Program-made: the position numbers and the translations under genes
NCBI RefSeq assembly: GCF_003583405.1
Contig: NZ_QXEC01000001.1
Location: 1-64,000, forward strand
Source: Micromonospora radicis
GTDB lineage: Bacteria; Actinomycetota; Actinomycetes; Mycobacteriales; Micromonosporaceae
Length of the DNA stretch: 64,000 nucleotides
Direction of reading: 5' to 3'
Shown here: positions 25,143 to 33,878 of the stretch, in pieces
Layout of the letters: every line of letters begins with the position of its first letter
How positions within the stretch are numbered: position 1 is the stretch's first letter
The notes under the pieces: generated by a model
The model's input: the letters and a program-made list of their open reading frames with translations, nothing else
What the model was told of the DNA's origin: nothing
The model's database searches: none

Positions 25143-25456
25143 GCTGCTACCTCCTGGGTGGGCGGCTGCCCAAGACCGGGCTGACCGTGTTCGTGGGCCG
25201 CAACGGACGATTCGGCACCGACGATGCCGACCGGCCGACCCGGCGCGCATGGGTCACCCGGTCCCGATCGACCGGGACCGGGCCGGGACCACACCACCGC
25301 GACCACCGGCCCGGCGGGGTGCGGACCGGGCGGCGGCCGACGATCCCGGTCCGGCGGGACGCCGGTCCCTGGTGGCCGGGACACGCTGCCCGCTCTACTG
25401 CCTGCGGGGCGACACCGACCGGTGCCGCCCCGCCCCCGTAACGAAGGGAACCATCG
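25143..25456. other. Divergent intergenic region (314 bp)
   Basis: No convincing reading frame on either strand. It should hold the promoters of the kinase-associated membrane gene and of the lipoprotein operon. The only clear structure is the hairpin at 25404-25433; a looser GGTCCCG/CGGGACC pair lies around 25260-25292. Confidence 0.5.
25404..25433 (+). promoter_or_regulatory. Hairpin in the leader of the lipoprotein operon
   Basis: Two-part stem: GCGGGGCG (25404-25411) with CGCCCCGC (25426-25433), and inside it CACCG (25413-25417) with CGGTG (25420-25424), separated by one A/C mismatch and closed by a 2-base turn. It ends 12 bases before the GAAGGGAA ribosome site. It may be an operator or a translational control element. 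Confidence 0.45.
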
Positions 25457-27595
25457 ATGACACGCGCCTCCCGCCCGGCACGAGGTGTCGACCCGCCCGG
25501 CGGGCGTCCGCGCCGATGGCCGGCGGTCGCGGTGCTGCGTTGGCGGCCGCCGGCCGCGGTGCTGCGTTGGCGGCCGGCGGTCGCGGTGCTGCGTTGGCGG
25601 CCGGCGGTCGCGGTGCTGCTCTGCGCCACCCTCGTCGCCGGTGGCTGTACCGCCGACCGCGACGACCCGCAACCCACCGGCTCGGTCGACCGGGCCGCCA
25701 TCGAGTCCGTCGCCGGTACGCTCCCGGACGACCCGGCCGAGGCCGCCGAGCGACTCGTCGCCCTGATCCACGCCGACGACCCGAGCCGCTCCGCCGCGGC
25801 CACCGCGGAACTGCTGCGCCGCGCCGGACACCCGATCGTGTCCGGGCGGGGGCCGGTGGTGGCCATGCCCGACGGGCTGGCCCTGTACGACGCACCGGTC
25901 TACGTCGAGCTGATCCCGGCGCTGACCGCCGCGACCCGGGCCGAGGACCGGTACCCCGTGGACCGGTTCGCGGTCCTGCTACAGGCCGTCGGGCTGACTC
26001 CGGAGAAGCTGACGTACGGCCAGCTGACCGCGACCATCGCCGGGTGGGCCAAGCAGCCCGAGGCCGTGCCGATCTTCGTTACCGCGGCGGCCGGGGTGCG
26101 GGCCCTGTCGGCCCACCGCCAGCAGGTGATCTTCCCCGGCGCCGACCCGGACACCACGTTCCTCGACCCGCTGCAGACGATCCTGCTGCTCGGGCACGCG
26201 ACCAGCCGGATCAGCGAGGTGCGTGCGCAGGAGCAGCCGCAGGCCGCCGCCCGCCCCGGCCTGGTGGACCGGTTGCTCGGCGGCGGTGTCGCCCGTGCCG
26301 CGTCCCGCGGCGGTGTCGCCCGTGCCGGGTCCGGTGACGGGCCGTGTCAGAGCATCACCCGGTGGACCGGGCCGCCGCCCGACCCGACGGCCAAGGGGAT
26401 CATCGACTCCGCGAAGGGGCGACTCAAGGACGGCCTGGTCAAGCTGCTCCCCAAGGACAAGCAGGACCGGATCGGTCGGGCCGAGGAGGTGTGGGGCAAG
26501 TCCGGCGCGGCGGCGAGCGCGATCCTGCTGCTGTCCGGTACGCGGCTGTCGTTGACCGCCGACAAGACCAGCACCCACTTCAAGCACACCGTCGGCAGCC
26601 GGGCCGAGCACGTCACGCTGACCGCGACGGCGACCTTCGAACTGGAGGTCGACAAGGATCTGCTGCACTGCTACTCGCTGGCCGGGGTGACCATCCCGCC
26701 GGCCGGTCCGCTGAAGGGCTTCACCGTCCGCTGGAGCAGCGTGCAGCCGCAGGCCGGCACCATCCAGGAGGGTGGCACGCAGCTGTTGAAGGCGGTCTCC
26801 GCGGACAGCAGGAAGATGAGCCGGGGGGTGAAGACCGGCAGCGACGGCCGGGCCACCCTGGAACTCAAGCCGCCGGTGGAGGACCCGGACGGCGTGGGGG
26901 AGAAGCTGACCAGGTACGCCACCTTCCTCGCCGCGCTGGACAAGGAGAGCCTGCCGTTCGAACTCGGCGACGCGTACGGCCTGCTCAGCAACCCGGTCGG
27001 GTTCGGCGTCGGCAAGAACTTCGACCTGTTGCGCGACGTGCTGGTCAAGGTGGGCCTGCCGGACCAGAGCATCACCGTCGAGGTCACCTACCACGGCAGT
27101 GACATCGTGCTGGCGCAGGGCGCGAACGAGGTCAACCTGATCCTGGCGAAGCTGCCCAAGGTCTACGTCGACCTGGTCAGCTGCGCCGGCGAGGCCGGCC
27201 CCTTCAAGGGCACCGCCGGCTACGACGGTGCGACCAGCGGGCAGCTGCTGCAGATGGCGGGTGCGGCGACCGGGGTGAAGGTGCCGAAGGACTTCGCCGG
27301 CAGGGCCAACGAGATGACCGTCACGCCGTCGGCCGACCAGTCCGGCCGACACGAGTTCCACATCATGAAGGGCGAGGGCGGCAGTCAGTTCCTCGACGGC
27401 GTACTGCGCTTCTACCCGTTCCTCAACACCCGGGCGGTGGTGCTCGCCGACAACCGCATCGGTCGGCCGGTCGGCGACGTCGAGATCCTGCTCGCCGGCC
27501 ACACCTTCCCGTTCAGCAGGCTGTCCTGGCCGGTCGTACGGGTCGAATCAGACCCGCGTTGCCCCAAGGTGAGGTACTTCCATGACGAGCTGTGA
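25457..27595 (+). CDS. Large hypothetical lipoprotein with repetitive signal region
   Basis: A 712-residue protein of no recognised family. The first ~45 residues are an unusual leader with three AVAVLRWRP-type repeats, then VAVLLCATLVAGGCTAD, giving a plausible lipobox Cys near residue 67. The rest has a helical part (70-260), a linker with a duplicated GGVARA motif, and beta-rich stretches in the C-terminal half with two or three Ig-like features (RAEHVTLTATATFELEV, ITVEVTYHGSDIVLAQG). It overlaps the next lipoprotein gene by 14 bases, so they form an operon. Presumed outer-face, membrane-tethered. Confidence 0.65.
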   Translation: MTRASRPARGVDPPGGRPRRWPAVAVLRWRPPAAVLRWRPAVAVLRWRPAVAVLLCATLVAGGCTADRDDPQPTGSVDRAAIESVAGTLPDDPAEAAERLVALIHADDPSRSAAATAELLRRAGHPIVSGRGPVVAMPDGLALYDAPVYVELIPALTAATRAEDRYPVDRFAVLLQAVGLTPEKLTYGQLTATIAGWAKQPEAVPIFVTAAAGVRALSAHRQQVIFPGADPDTTFLDPLQTILLLGHATSRISEVRAQEQPQAAARPGLVDRLLGGGVARAASRGGVARAGSGDGPCQSITRWTGPPPDPTAKGIIDSAKGRLKDGLVKLLPKDKQDRIGRAEEVWGKSGAAASAILLLSGTRLSLTADKTSTHFKHTVGSRAEHVTLTATATFELEVDKDLLHCYSLAGVTIPPAGPLKGFTVRWSSVQPQAGTIQEGGTQLLKAVSADSRKMSRGVKTGSDGRATLELKPPVEDPDGVGEKLTRYATFLAALDKESLPFELGDAYGLLSNPVGFGVGKNFDLLRDVLVKVGLPDQSITVEVTYHGSDIVLAQGANEVNLILAKLPKVYVDLVSCAGEAGPFKGTAGYDGATSGQLLQMAGAATGVKVPKDFAGRANEMTVTPSADQSGRHEFHIMKGEGGSQFLDGVLRFYPFLNTRAVVLADNRIGRPVGDVEILLAGHTFPFSRLSWPVVRVESDPRCPKVRYFHDEL
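25523..25620 (+). repeat. 27-bp tandem repeats in the lipoprotein signal region
   Basis: Units at 25523-25549, 25550-25576 (diverged at its start) and 25577-25603, then a partial copy to 25620. They insert WRP between hydrophobic AVAVL blocks. Because a repeated Trp/Arg leader is unusual for a lipoprotein signal, the true start may also lie further downstream. Confidence 0.85.
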
Positions 27596-28526
27596 GCTGC
27601 GCGGGCCCCTCCCGCGACACCGCCTCGGCGCCTGGCGGCGGGCGGCCGTCGCCACCGGCCTGGCGACCCTGCTCGCCCTGACCGCCTGCACCGGTAGCGA
27701 CGCCCACCCGGACGGTTTGGCGTCCATCCCACCGGCCCCCGGGGCCGCCGCGCCGTCCGACGCCGCGCCGGCCAGCTTCCCCGGCCTGTACGTCACCGCG
27801 GACGTGGTGCCGGTCGCGGAGTCCGCCCGCCACGTGGTCCTGGCCAGTGGGCGTGCCTGCCCGGAGCTGTCCGAGATGCTGTCCGCCGGACAGTGGCAGC
27901 GGGTCGCCCGGCTCTCCTTCGGCAAGCTCGGCGAACCGGAACTCGCGCTGCTGACCGGCTTCGGCGGCATCCCCGGCGACCTGCTGCGGCGCGGGGACCG
28001 GCTGGTCTTCGCCGGACTGGAGGGCGGGGCGGCCTGCACGGCGACGGTCAGCGAGGTGACCCGGGGGGAGGTCACCGTGACCGGCGCGGGGCTGCCCGGC
28101 GCGGCGGCCGGCTGGGTGGCGACGACCCGCTGCTACCGGTCCAGCTCCGACGGCACCCTGACCGTGAGCCTCTACTTCGACACCGAGCAGAAGGTCGGCG
28201 GGCAGGGACAGATCACCCTGGCCCGGGCCGGTGACCGGTACCAGGTGGACGACGACGCCTCGGCGCTCACCCTGACCCTGCTGCGGCACCGGGGCCAGTT
28301 CCTCGACACCATGTCGGCGGCGTACACCGATCGTCGGCCGCCCGCCGGGCTGCGCCAACTCGTCCCCGGTGACTCCTTCACCGGCGCCGCCACCGTGGGC
28401 GACGAGTCGGCCGCCGTACCGGCCGGCACCATCACCCTCGGCGGTCTGGAGGCCGAGACCGGCACCGGCGGTGCGGTCTCGCTGTCGTTGCCGTTCGCCT
28501 GCCCGAGCCTGATCGAGGTCCGGTAG
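27582..28526 (+). CDS. Hypothetical lipoprotein, coupled to the preceding gene
   Basis: A 314-residue protein. The N-terminus (MTSCELRGPLPRHRLGAWRR) is basic, followed by a hydrophobic segment and ALTACTG, a lipobox with Cys near residue 36. The mature part is beta-rich with conserved-looking Cys residues and no recognised domain. The ATG at 27582 lies inside the upstream gene, overlapping its last 14 bases, which argues for coupled translation and a common function. Confidence 0.68.
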   Translation: MTSCELRGPLPRHRLGAWRRAAVATGLATLLALTACTGSDAHPDGLASIPPAPGAAAPSDAAPASFPGLYVTADVVPVAESARHVVLASGRACPELSEMLSAGQWQRVARLSFGKLGEPELALLTGFGGIPGDLLRRGDRLVFAGLEGGAACTATVSEVTRGEVTVTGAGLPGAAAGWVATTRCYRSSSDGTLTVSLYFDTEQKVGGQGQITLARAGDRYQVDDDASALTLTLLRHRGQFLDTMSAAYTDRRPPAGLRQLVPGDSFTGAATVGDESAAVPAGTITLGGLEAETGTGGAVSLSLPFACPSLIEVR

Positions 28527-28547
28527 CCGTCGTCGTGCCGCCGCCGG

Positions 28548-29609
28548 TCACCCGTCGAGGCGTACCTCCCGCATCGCGGGCAACGGTTCCAGCCAGGCGA
28601 GGTGGCCGTCGGCGACGGCGATGGTCCGGCTGCCGGTGGGATCGGTGGCGGTCAGGCCGATGCCCGGCCGGCCCGACGGCGCGACCCGCTGGTCGTCTTC
28701 GAGCGCCAGGTGCAGCAGCGGTCCGCCGTCGCCGAAGGCCGCCACGGCCGCGTCGAACGCCGGGCGTCGGCCGACGGGCACGTGGATCCGGGTCGCGGTG
28801 TGTACGACCAGCCGCGGCAGGCCGGCGGGGAGGCTCGCCACGACGTCGGCGCCGATGTCCACGACGTCACCACGGCGGACCCGCGGTGGGTCGGCGGCCA
28901 CCGCGTCGAGCGCCGCCTGCAACAGCGCCGCCTGGTGGGCGTTCTCCGGCCACACCAGCGCGCGTAGCCAGGCCCGGTCGTCGGCGTCGGTGACATCGGG
29001 CGGGTCGAGGTCCACCCCGACGACCTCGGCGATCTCCGGCATCTTGCCGACGTCGGGCAGCAGGTGGGCGTCCGGCACGTCGACGTGCAGCCACACCGAC
29101 GCGTCGGGCTGGCCGTAGCCGGTGCCGCCCAGGGTGAAACCGTACCGGTCGGCGCGCAGGTTGAGGCCCGCGCTGCACCCCACCTCCACGACGCAGACCG
29201 GTGCCGGCGTGGCCCGCCGCAGCAGCGCCAGCCCGATCCGGGTCACCAGGGCCCGCTGGACGTGGTTGGTCTGCACCAGTCGGCTGCCGAGCAGCGCCGT
29301 GATCTCCGGGGCGTACGCCGCACAGAACCGGGTGAAGGCCGTAGCGGTGTCGCCGTCGACCGGCCGGGCACGCGCACCGACGACCGACGGGTAGTACTCG
29401 GCCAGCGTGTCGACGGTACCGGCCAGCAGCAGCTGGTGGACGGCGCCGAAGAGCGCGAACGTCGGCTGCTGACCTGGTCGGGTGCCCGCCGCTAGTTCGA
29501 GCAGCGCGCGGTCCTGCGCCACCACCGAGAGCAGGTGGCGGTACAGCGGCGAACTGTCGAAGCCCCGCGCCGTCCGGAACACTTCCGCGATCTCCCCAAC
29601 CTCGCCCAT
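28548..29609 (-). CDS. DUF2332 family protein
   Basis: A 353-residue protein matching DUF2332, a family with a methyltransferase-like fold: SSPLYRHLLSVVAQDRALLE at the start, then VCVVEVGCSAGLNLRADRYG as the glycine-rich loop. Catalysis is not established for the family. The C-terminal WLEPLPAMREVRLDG is typical. ATG at 29609 is followed by MGEVGEIAEVFR. Monocistronic; separated from the protease by a strong terminator. Confidence 0.85.
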   Translation of the reverse strand: MGEVGEIAEVFRTARGFDSSPLYRHLLSVVAQDRALLELAAGTRPGQQPTFALFGAVHQLLLAGTVDTLAEYYPSVVGARARPVDGDTATAFTRFCAAYAPEITALLGSRLVQTNHVQRALVTRIGLALLRRATPAPVCVVEVGCSAGLNLRADRYGFTLGGTGYGQPDASVWLHVDVPDAHLLPDVGKMPEIAEVVGVDLDPPDVTDADDRAWLRALVWPENAHQAALLQAALDAVAADPPRVRRGDVVDIGADVVASLPAGLPRLVVHTATRIHVPVGRRPAFDAAVAAFGDGGPLLHLALEDDQRVAPSGRPGIGLTATDPTGSRTIAVADGHLAWLEPLPAMREVRLDG

Positions 29610-29692
29610 GCCCCGACGCTAGACGACCCCCACCCGTTCCTCCGGTTCCCGTCCTACTCTCCGGCGCCGCTTCCTCGGCCGCTGTCGAGCGG

Positions 29693-29740
29693 CACCCGGC
29701 GCTGCCCACGGCTCGGGTGGCCGGTGGGCAGCGCCGGGTG
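29693..29740 (-). terminator. Terminator of the subtilisin gene
   Basis: Perfect 17-bp inverted repeat (29693-29709 with 29724-29740) with a 14-base loop, 15 bases beyond the protease stop. Very stable, no U-tract, as is common in actinobacteria. Confidence 0.78.
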
Positions 29741-29755
29741 GGCCGCTAGAGAGAG

Positions 29756-30970
29756 CTAGAGGTTGCGCTTGTTGAGCAGTCGGTTCGGGGTACCGGAGAG
29801 GCTGCCGCCGACCACGCCGGTGGTGGCGTTGTTCACGATCCAGTTGTGCACGGTGGCCTGGCTGGCGTCGCCGTAGGTGGCCTTGTAGAGCGCGGCGACC
29901 CCGGCGGCGTGCGGCGTCGCCATCGACGTGCCGTTGAGGCTGGAGGTGGTGGAGGTGGGGTACGTGGAGACGATGGCCGAGCCGGGGGCGTAGATGTCGA
30001 CGCAGGAACCGATCGAGGAGTAGCTGGCCCGCGCGTCGGTGTTGGTGGTGGCGGCGACGACCAGCGCGGCGGTGAGGTTACGCGGCAGTCGGTCGCACGA
30101 GTTGCCGCCGGTGTTGCCGGCGGAGGCGGCCAGGAACACGCCGCTGTTCATCATGTTGGTCAGCGCGGTGGCCAGGGTGGAGCTGTAGGTGTAGTTCCAG
30201 GAGGCGTTGGCCACGGCGGGCTTGCTGGCGTTGCGGGTCACCCAGTCGACGGCGCCGACGGCGGCGGAGAGGGTGCCGCCACCGGAGCAGTTGAGCCACT
30301 TCACGCCGTACAGCCGGACGTTCTTGGCCACGCCGTGGCTGGTGCCGCCGATGGTGCCGGCGACGTGCGTGCCGTGGCCGTTGCAGTCGGTGTTGTTGCT
30401 GTCGATCGAGTTGTACGCGAACGTCGCCCGCCCGCCGAAGTCGGGGTGGCTGGCCTGGATGCCGCTGTCGATGACGTAGGCGTGCACCCCGCTGCCGGTG
30501 GAGTTGTAGGTGTAGCTGCGCGACAGCGGCAGGTTGGTCTGGTCGATGCGGTCCAGGCCCCAGGACGGCGGGTTGCTCTGGGTGGCGTCGACCACGTCGT
30601 ACTGGATGACGTCGCGTTCGATGCTGAGCACGTTGGCGTTGTGTGACAGTTCGGTGACCTGTGCGGCGGTGAGCCGGGCCGCGAAGCCGTTGACCGCCCG
30701 GCTGAAGTAGGCGCTGGGGGTGGTGCGCAGGGCGCGGGCGGGCGCGGTCGCGTCGGTGCCCGGCTTCATGGTGACGACGTACGCCCCGGGGATGACCGTG
30801 ACGTCGGTGGCGGCCTGCGGGGTGGTGATCGGCAGGGCGGCGGCCCGGTACGGTCCGCCGGCGGCCATCGCCGGTTGCGGCAGGGTGAGCAGGGCGGCGA
30901 CGACGGCGGTGGCGGTGATGCCGGCGGCGACCGCGACGCGGCGCAGGCGCGGTGGGCGTGCTTGTGACAC
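29756..30970 (-). CDS. Secreted S8 subtilisin-like serine protease with I9 propeptide
   Basis: A 404-residue pre-pro-protease. Signal ~1-36 (ending AMAAGG), I9 inhibitor-type propeptide to ~125 (GAYVVTMKPGTDATAPARAL, VLSIERDVIQYDV), then the catalytic domain. The triad is Asp168 (AYVIDSGIQASHPDFGG), His202 (NGHGTHVAGTIGG) and Ser349 (NGTSMATPHAAGVAALYKA). It resembles the proteinase K-like aqualysin group and has no C-terminal extension. The GTG at 30970 was chosen because GAGGAGG lies 6 bases upstream; an upstream ATG would start inside the leader. Confidence 0.93.
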   Translation of the reverse strand: MSQARPPRLRRVAVAAGITATAVVAALLTLPQPAMAAGGPYRAAALPITTPQAATDVTVIPGAYVVTMKPGTDATAPARALRTTPSAYFSRAVNGFAARLTAAQVTELSHNANVLSIERDVIQYDVVDATQSNPPSWGLDRIDQTNLPLSRSYTYNSTGSGVHAYVIDSGIQASHPDFGGRATFAYNSIDSNNTDCNGHGTHVAGTIGGTSHGVAKNVRLYGVKWLNCSGGGTLSAAVGAVDWVTRNASKPAVANASWNYTYSSTLATALTNMMNSGVFLAASAGNTGGNSCDRLPRNLTAALVVAATTNTDARASYSSIGSCVDIYAPGSAIVSTYPTSTTSSLNGTSMATPHAAGVAALYKATYGDASQATVHNWIVNNATTGVVGGSLSGTPNRLLNKRNL

Positions 30971-30988
30971 GAAGCCTCCTCGAGAGCC

Positions 30989-31009
30989 GATCATCCGACA
31001 TGGATGATC
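30989..31009 (-). promoter_or_regulatory. Inverted repeat in the protease leader
   Basis: Arms GATCATCC (30989-30996) and GGATGATC (31002-31009), perfect over 8 bp with a 5-base centre. It lies between the candidate promoter and the ribosome site, a suitable operator or translational-control position. Confidence 0.45.
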
Positions 31010-31025
31010 ACTGACGCTGAGAGGC

Positions 31026-31055
31026 TATATAGATGTACGCAAACATAGAAGTCGA
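31026..31055 (-). promoter_or_regulatory. Candidate promoter of the subtilisin gene
   Basis: On the minus strand, TCGACT (31055-31050), an 18-base spacer and TATATA (31031-31026). The -10 is a strong AT-rich match in a GC-rich context. It would give a leader of about 50 bases. Confidence 0.45.
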
Positions 31056-31095
31056 GGGATGTTACAGCTTGGTGTCGCCTGCTCCGCTGCCGTTG

Positions 31096-32028
31096 TCACA
31101 CCCCGCGGCGCAGCCGGCCGGTCGGCTCGTCGGCCAACCGCGATGCCCGCCGGCTGAGCGTGTCGACCTCGCCGCGCAGCCGGCGTACCGCCCTCTCGTC
31201 GCCCGGCCCGACCGCCGTGACCTCGTCCAACAGACGGGCGTAGTCGCCGGCCAACCGCAGGTACGCCGGGCGCACCCTGGCCCCCGCCCGGCCGCCGAAC
31301 CGCTGGTCCAGGTCGACGATCTGCTGGGCGAGCGCGGCGGTCGCGGCGGTCAGCGCGGCCCGCCCGTCGGCGTGCCCCACCCGCCGGGCCTGCCGCGCCT
31401 CGGCCAGCCGACCGGCCCGCCGCCCGATCAGCCACAGCGTCGTGGTGCCGGCGAGCACCCCACCGACCGCCGCGCCGGCCAGCAGGTACCGGGGAAGGGA
31501 CGGGCTGATCGTGCGCGCCCCGTCGGGGACGAGACCGGCCCGGACCAGCCGGTCGTAGTTGAGTACGACCATCTTCAGCGCCTCCAGCGGCTGGTCGACG
31601 AGGGCGTCGGTGCCCTGGTCGATCGTCGTCTCCACGACGATCGCCCGGCCCAGATCCCGGTTGTCGTGCCGGGGCAGGCGGGAACAGCCGTACGTCGCCC
31701 AGTCCTCGCCCGCTCGACTCATCGCCAGCACGACGGTGCCCGCCGCGGCCCGCTCGGTCTGCCCGCACGCGGACGGCAGGTCGTGCCCGGGCTCCATCAG
31801 CAGGACGACCAGCCGCCGGTTGCCGATGATCCGCTCGGCGGCGCCCCGGTCCAGGTCCACGCCGGGAGCGACGTACACCGCCGAGGAACGGACCTCGCGG
31901 GCGATCGGACCGTCGAGGATCCCGCCGGACCACACCGCCCACCCGGCCAACACCAGGCAACCCAGTACGGCACCGCCGAAGGCGTTGCCGAACAGCCCGC
32001 CGAGCAGGCGACGAAGAGTGGAGATCAT
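31096..32028 (-). CDS. Hypothetical membrane protein, third gene of an unknown operon
   Basis: A 310-residue protein with an N-terminal helix (~15-35), an extracytoplasmic domain (~36-180) containing NRRLVVLLMEPGHDLPSACG, a second helix (~181-203) and a cytoplasmic helical tail of ~100 residues. No family is recognised. Its ATG overlaps the stop of the upstream gene by 4 bases (ATGA). The helix-domain-helix-tail layout mirrors that of the neighbour, suggesting they act as partners at the envelope. Confidence 0.65.
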   Translation of the reverse strand: MISTLRRLLGGLFGNAFGGAVLGCLVLAGWAVWSGGILDGPIAREVRSSAVYVAPGVDLDRGAAERIIGNRRLVVLLMEPGHDLPSACGQTERAAAGTVVLAMSRAGEDWATYGCSRLPRHDNRDLGRAIVVETTIDQGTDALVDQPLEALKMVVLNYDRLVRAGLVPDGARTISPSLPRYLLAGAAVGGVLAGTTTLWLIGRRAGRLAEARQARRVGHADGRAALTAATAALAQQIVDLDQRFGGRAGARVRPAYLRLAGDYARLLDEVTAVGPGDERAVRRLRGEVDTLSRRASRLADEPTGRLRRGV

Positions 32029-33392
32029 GACAGCCTGCCCTGAAGGTAGTTCTCCGGCCGGTAGTCGGGAAGGCCGACGACCCGGGCGGTCTCGTCCAAC
32101 TCCGCCGTCGCGTCGTCGAGTAACTCCCGTACGTGCCGCGCGGGCAGACCCTTCTCCAACGCCGCCCGGGCGGCCTGGAGCTTGCCGATGCCCCGGGTCA
32201 ACGCCGCGTTGCTGCGGGCGTCGGTCAGCAACGACACCTCCAGCGCTAGCGCGGTGAGCCCGGCCAACCGGGCCGGACCGGCACCCTGCCGGGCCCCGCC
32301 CAACCCGGCGAGGACACCGGCGCGGCGCAGCGAACGGGCCGACAGCACCAGGTAACCGGCGACGCAGGCGGTGAAGATCCAGGGCAGCGCCGGCAACGCC
32401 ACCCGCAGCGGGTCGAGCGGCTGGTACGGCAGCGGCCGGTCGAACAGACCCGCGTACCGGATCTCGGTGACCCTTCCCAGGTAGACGCCGAGCACGTTGC
32501 GCTGCGGATAGTCGTACCGGCTGAGCCGGTCACCGAACTGGGCGTAGAAACTCGCCCCGGCCAGCTCCGCGAACTCGTCGGCCGCCGGGCCGTGGTACTC
32601 GATCCACTCGCCGTACATCACCACGATCGGGCGGCCCGGGTCGACCCGGGTCAACGCCGCCCCGTACGCCGGCAGCGCCTCGCCGTACGCCTGCCGGGGC
32701 AGCACGACGTACCAGGCCCCGGCGGGGAACGCCGAACGGGCCGCGTCCTCGGGTACCCCGTCGAGCGTGGCGCCCCGGCCGACGTGCAACCCGTCGGCCC
32801 GCAGGTCGGCCAGTACGGTGGCCAACTCCGTCCCGGACGGCTCCCGCCAGCGCAGGTCGTCGCGGTCGGCCGCGGCCGGTACGTCCCGCAGCTTCGCGAT
32901 CATCGTGACCAGCGGGCCGGTCACGTCGCCGGTGGCGAACTGGGCCCGCCACCCCGTCAGCCGGTCCGGAGTGGCCAGATAGCTGCCGCCGCCGACCTGC
33001 GTACCGATCACCCGCACCGAGGCGTTCTCCACCTCGCGGATCCGCTTGCGCTCGGCCTCGTCGAGGCCGGGCGGCGCGACCAGGATCCGGATGTCGTCGC
33101 CGCCGATCGCCTCCCGTACCTGTTGCTCGTCCCAGTACGCCACGGCACCGGGCAACCGCACCACCGGGTCGGCGGCCACCAGCGCGGTCATCTCCTCGGT
33201 CGAGGGCACCGTGGCGTCGCTCAACTCGCCGGCCGACCCCTCCTCGATGCGTACCGAGGGGGTCGGTGACTGGCCGTAGCTGACGTCGATGCTCTGCCGC
33301 TGGGCCAGCAGGAACACCACCAGGACGAGCCCGGCGAGGCCGAGCAGCGCCCAGCGCAGCAGCCCGAGATGCCGGGCGAGCCGGCCGATCAT
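32025..33392 (-). CDS. Hypothetical membrane protein, second gene of an unknown operon
   Basis: A 455-residue protein. Helix near residues 12-32, a large extracytoplasmic domain (~33-320) with DDIRILVAPPGLDEAERKR and RPIVVMYGEWIEYHGPAADE, a second helix at ~325-345, then a cytoplasmic helical tail with TDARSNAALTRGIGKLQAAR. I recognise no named family. ATG at 33392 and the stop at 32025 both overlap neighbours by 4 bases, so translation is coupled across three genes. Confidence 0.65.
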   Translation of the reverse strand: MIGRLARHLGLLRWALLGLAGLVLVVFLLAQRQSIDVSYGQSPTPSVRIEEGSAGELSDATVPSTEEMTALVAADPVVRLPGAVAYWDEQQVREAIGGDDIRILVAPPGLDEAERKRIREVENASVRVIGTQVGGGSYLATPDRLTGWRAQFATGDVTGPLVTMIAKLRDVPAAADRDDLRWREPSGTELATVLADLRADGLHVGRGATLDGVPEDAARSAFPAGAWYVVLPRQAYGEALPAYGAALTRVDPGRPIVVMYGEWIEYHGPAADEFAELAGASFYAQFGDRLSRYDYPQRNVLGVYLGRVTEIRYAGLFDRPLPYQPLDPLRVALPALPWIFTACVAGYLVLSARSLRRAGVLAGLGGARQGAGPARLAGLTALALEVSLLTDARSNAALTRGIGKLQAARAALEKGLPARHVRELLDDATAELDETARVVGLPDYRPENYLQGRLS

Positions 33393-33694
33393 GCCCGCTC
33401 CCGCCACAACTCGTCGGCCCGCCGCGCGTGCTCGGAGGCCGCCTGCGCCGCCACCACCCCGCCGTGTTCGGCGGCGAGCAGTTCGGCGCGGGCCAGCAGC
33501 CGTTCGGCCTCCGGCACCCGTACGGCGGTGGCGTCCCGGCTGACCGCGGCGCTGTCGATCGCCGCCCGCGCGGTCGACCAGGCTACCCGGGTCTGCCGGG
33601 TACGGGCCAGCCGGCGCGGCAACAGGGTGGTGACGAAGCCGGCCGCCAGCAGCAACACGCCGCCGAAGAGCCAGCTGAGCAGGGATGGTGACAT
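33389..33694 (-). CDS. Small membrane protein with helical tail, first gene of an unknown operon
   Basis: A 101-residue protein: one N-terminal helix (SLLSWLFGGVLLLAAGFVTT) then a charged alpha-helical tail (ARAELLAAEHGGVVAAQAAS). ATG at 33694 has a GGGAG site. It overlaps the second gene by ATGA and likely forms a complex with the two larger membrane proteins. Confidence 0.65.
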   Translation of the reverse strand: MSPSLLSWLFGGVLLLAAGFVTTLLPRRLARTRQTRVAWSTARAAIDSAAVSRDATAVRVPEAERLLARAELLAAEHGGVVAAQAASEHARRADELWRERA

Positions 33695-33878
33695 GTGCTC
33701 CCACCGTCCGAGGGGGTCCGGTACGGCTACCTGTCTAGTCCAACCGCGCCAACCCCGGCACGTCAGCCCCCCTCGACGGTGCCGTCCCGGGCGCCCCAGG
33801 TGGTCGCGTCCGCGCCCGATCGGTGCCGTTCGTCCGGCGGTCCCGTGGGCCGGACCCGGGCGGCATAGGGTGTCGAGC

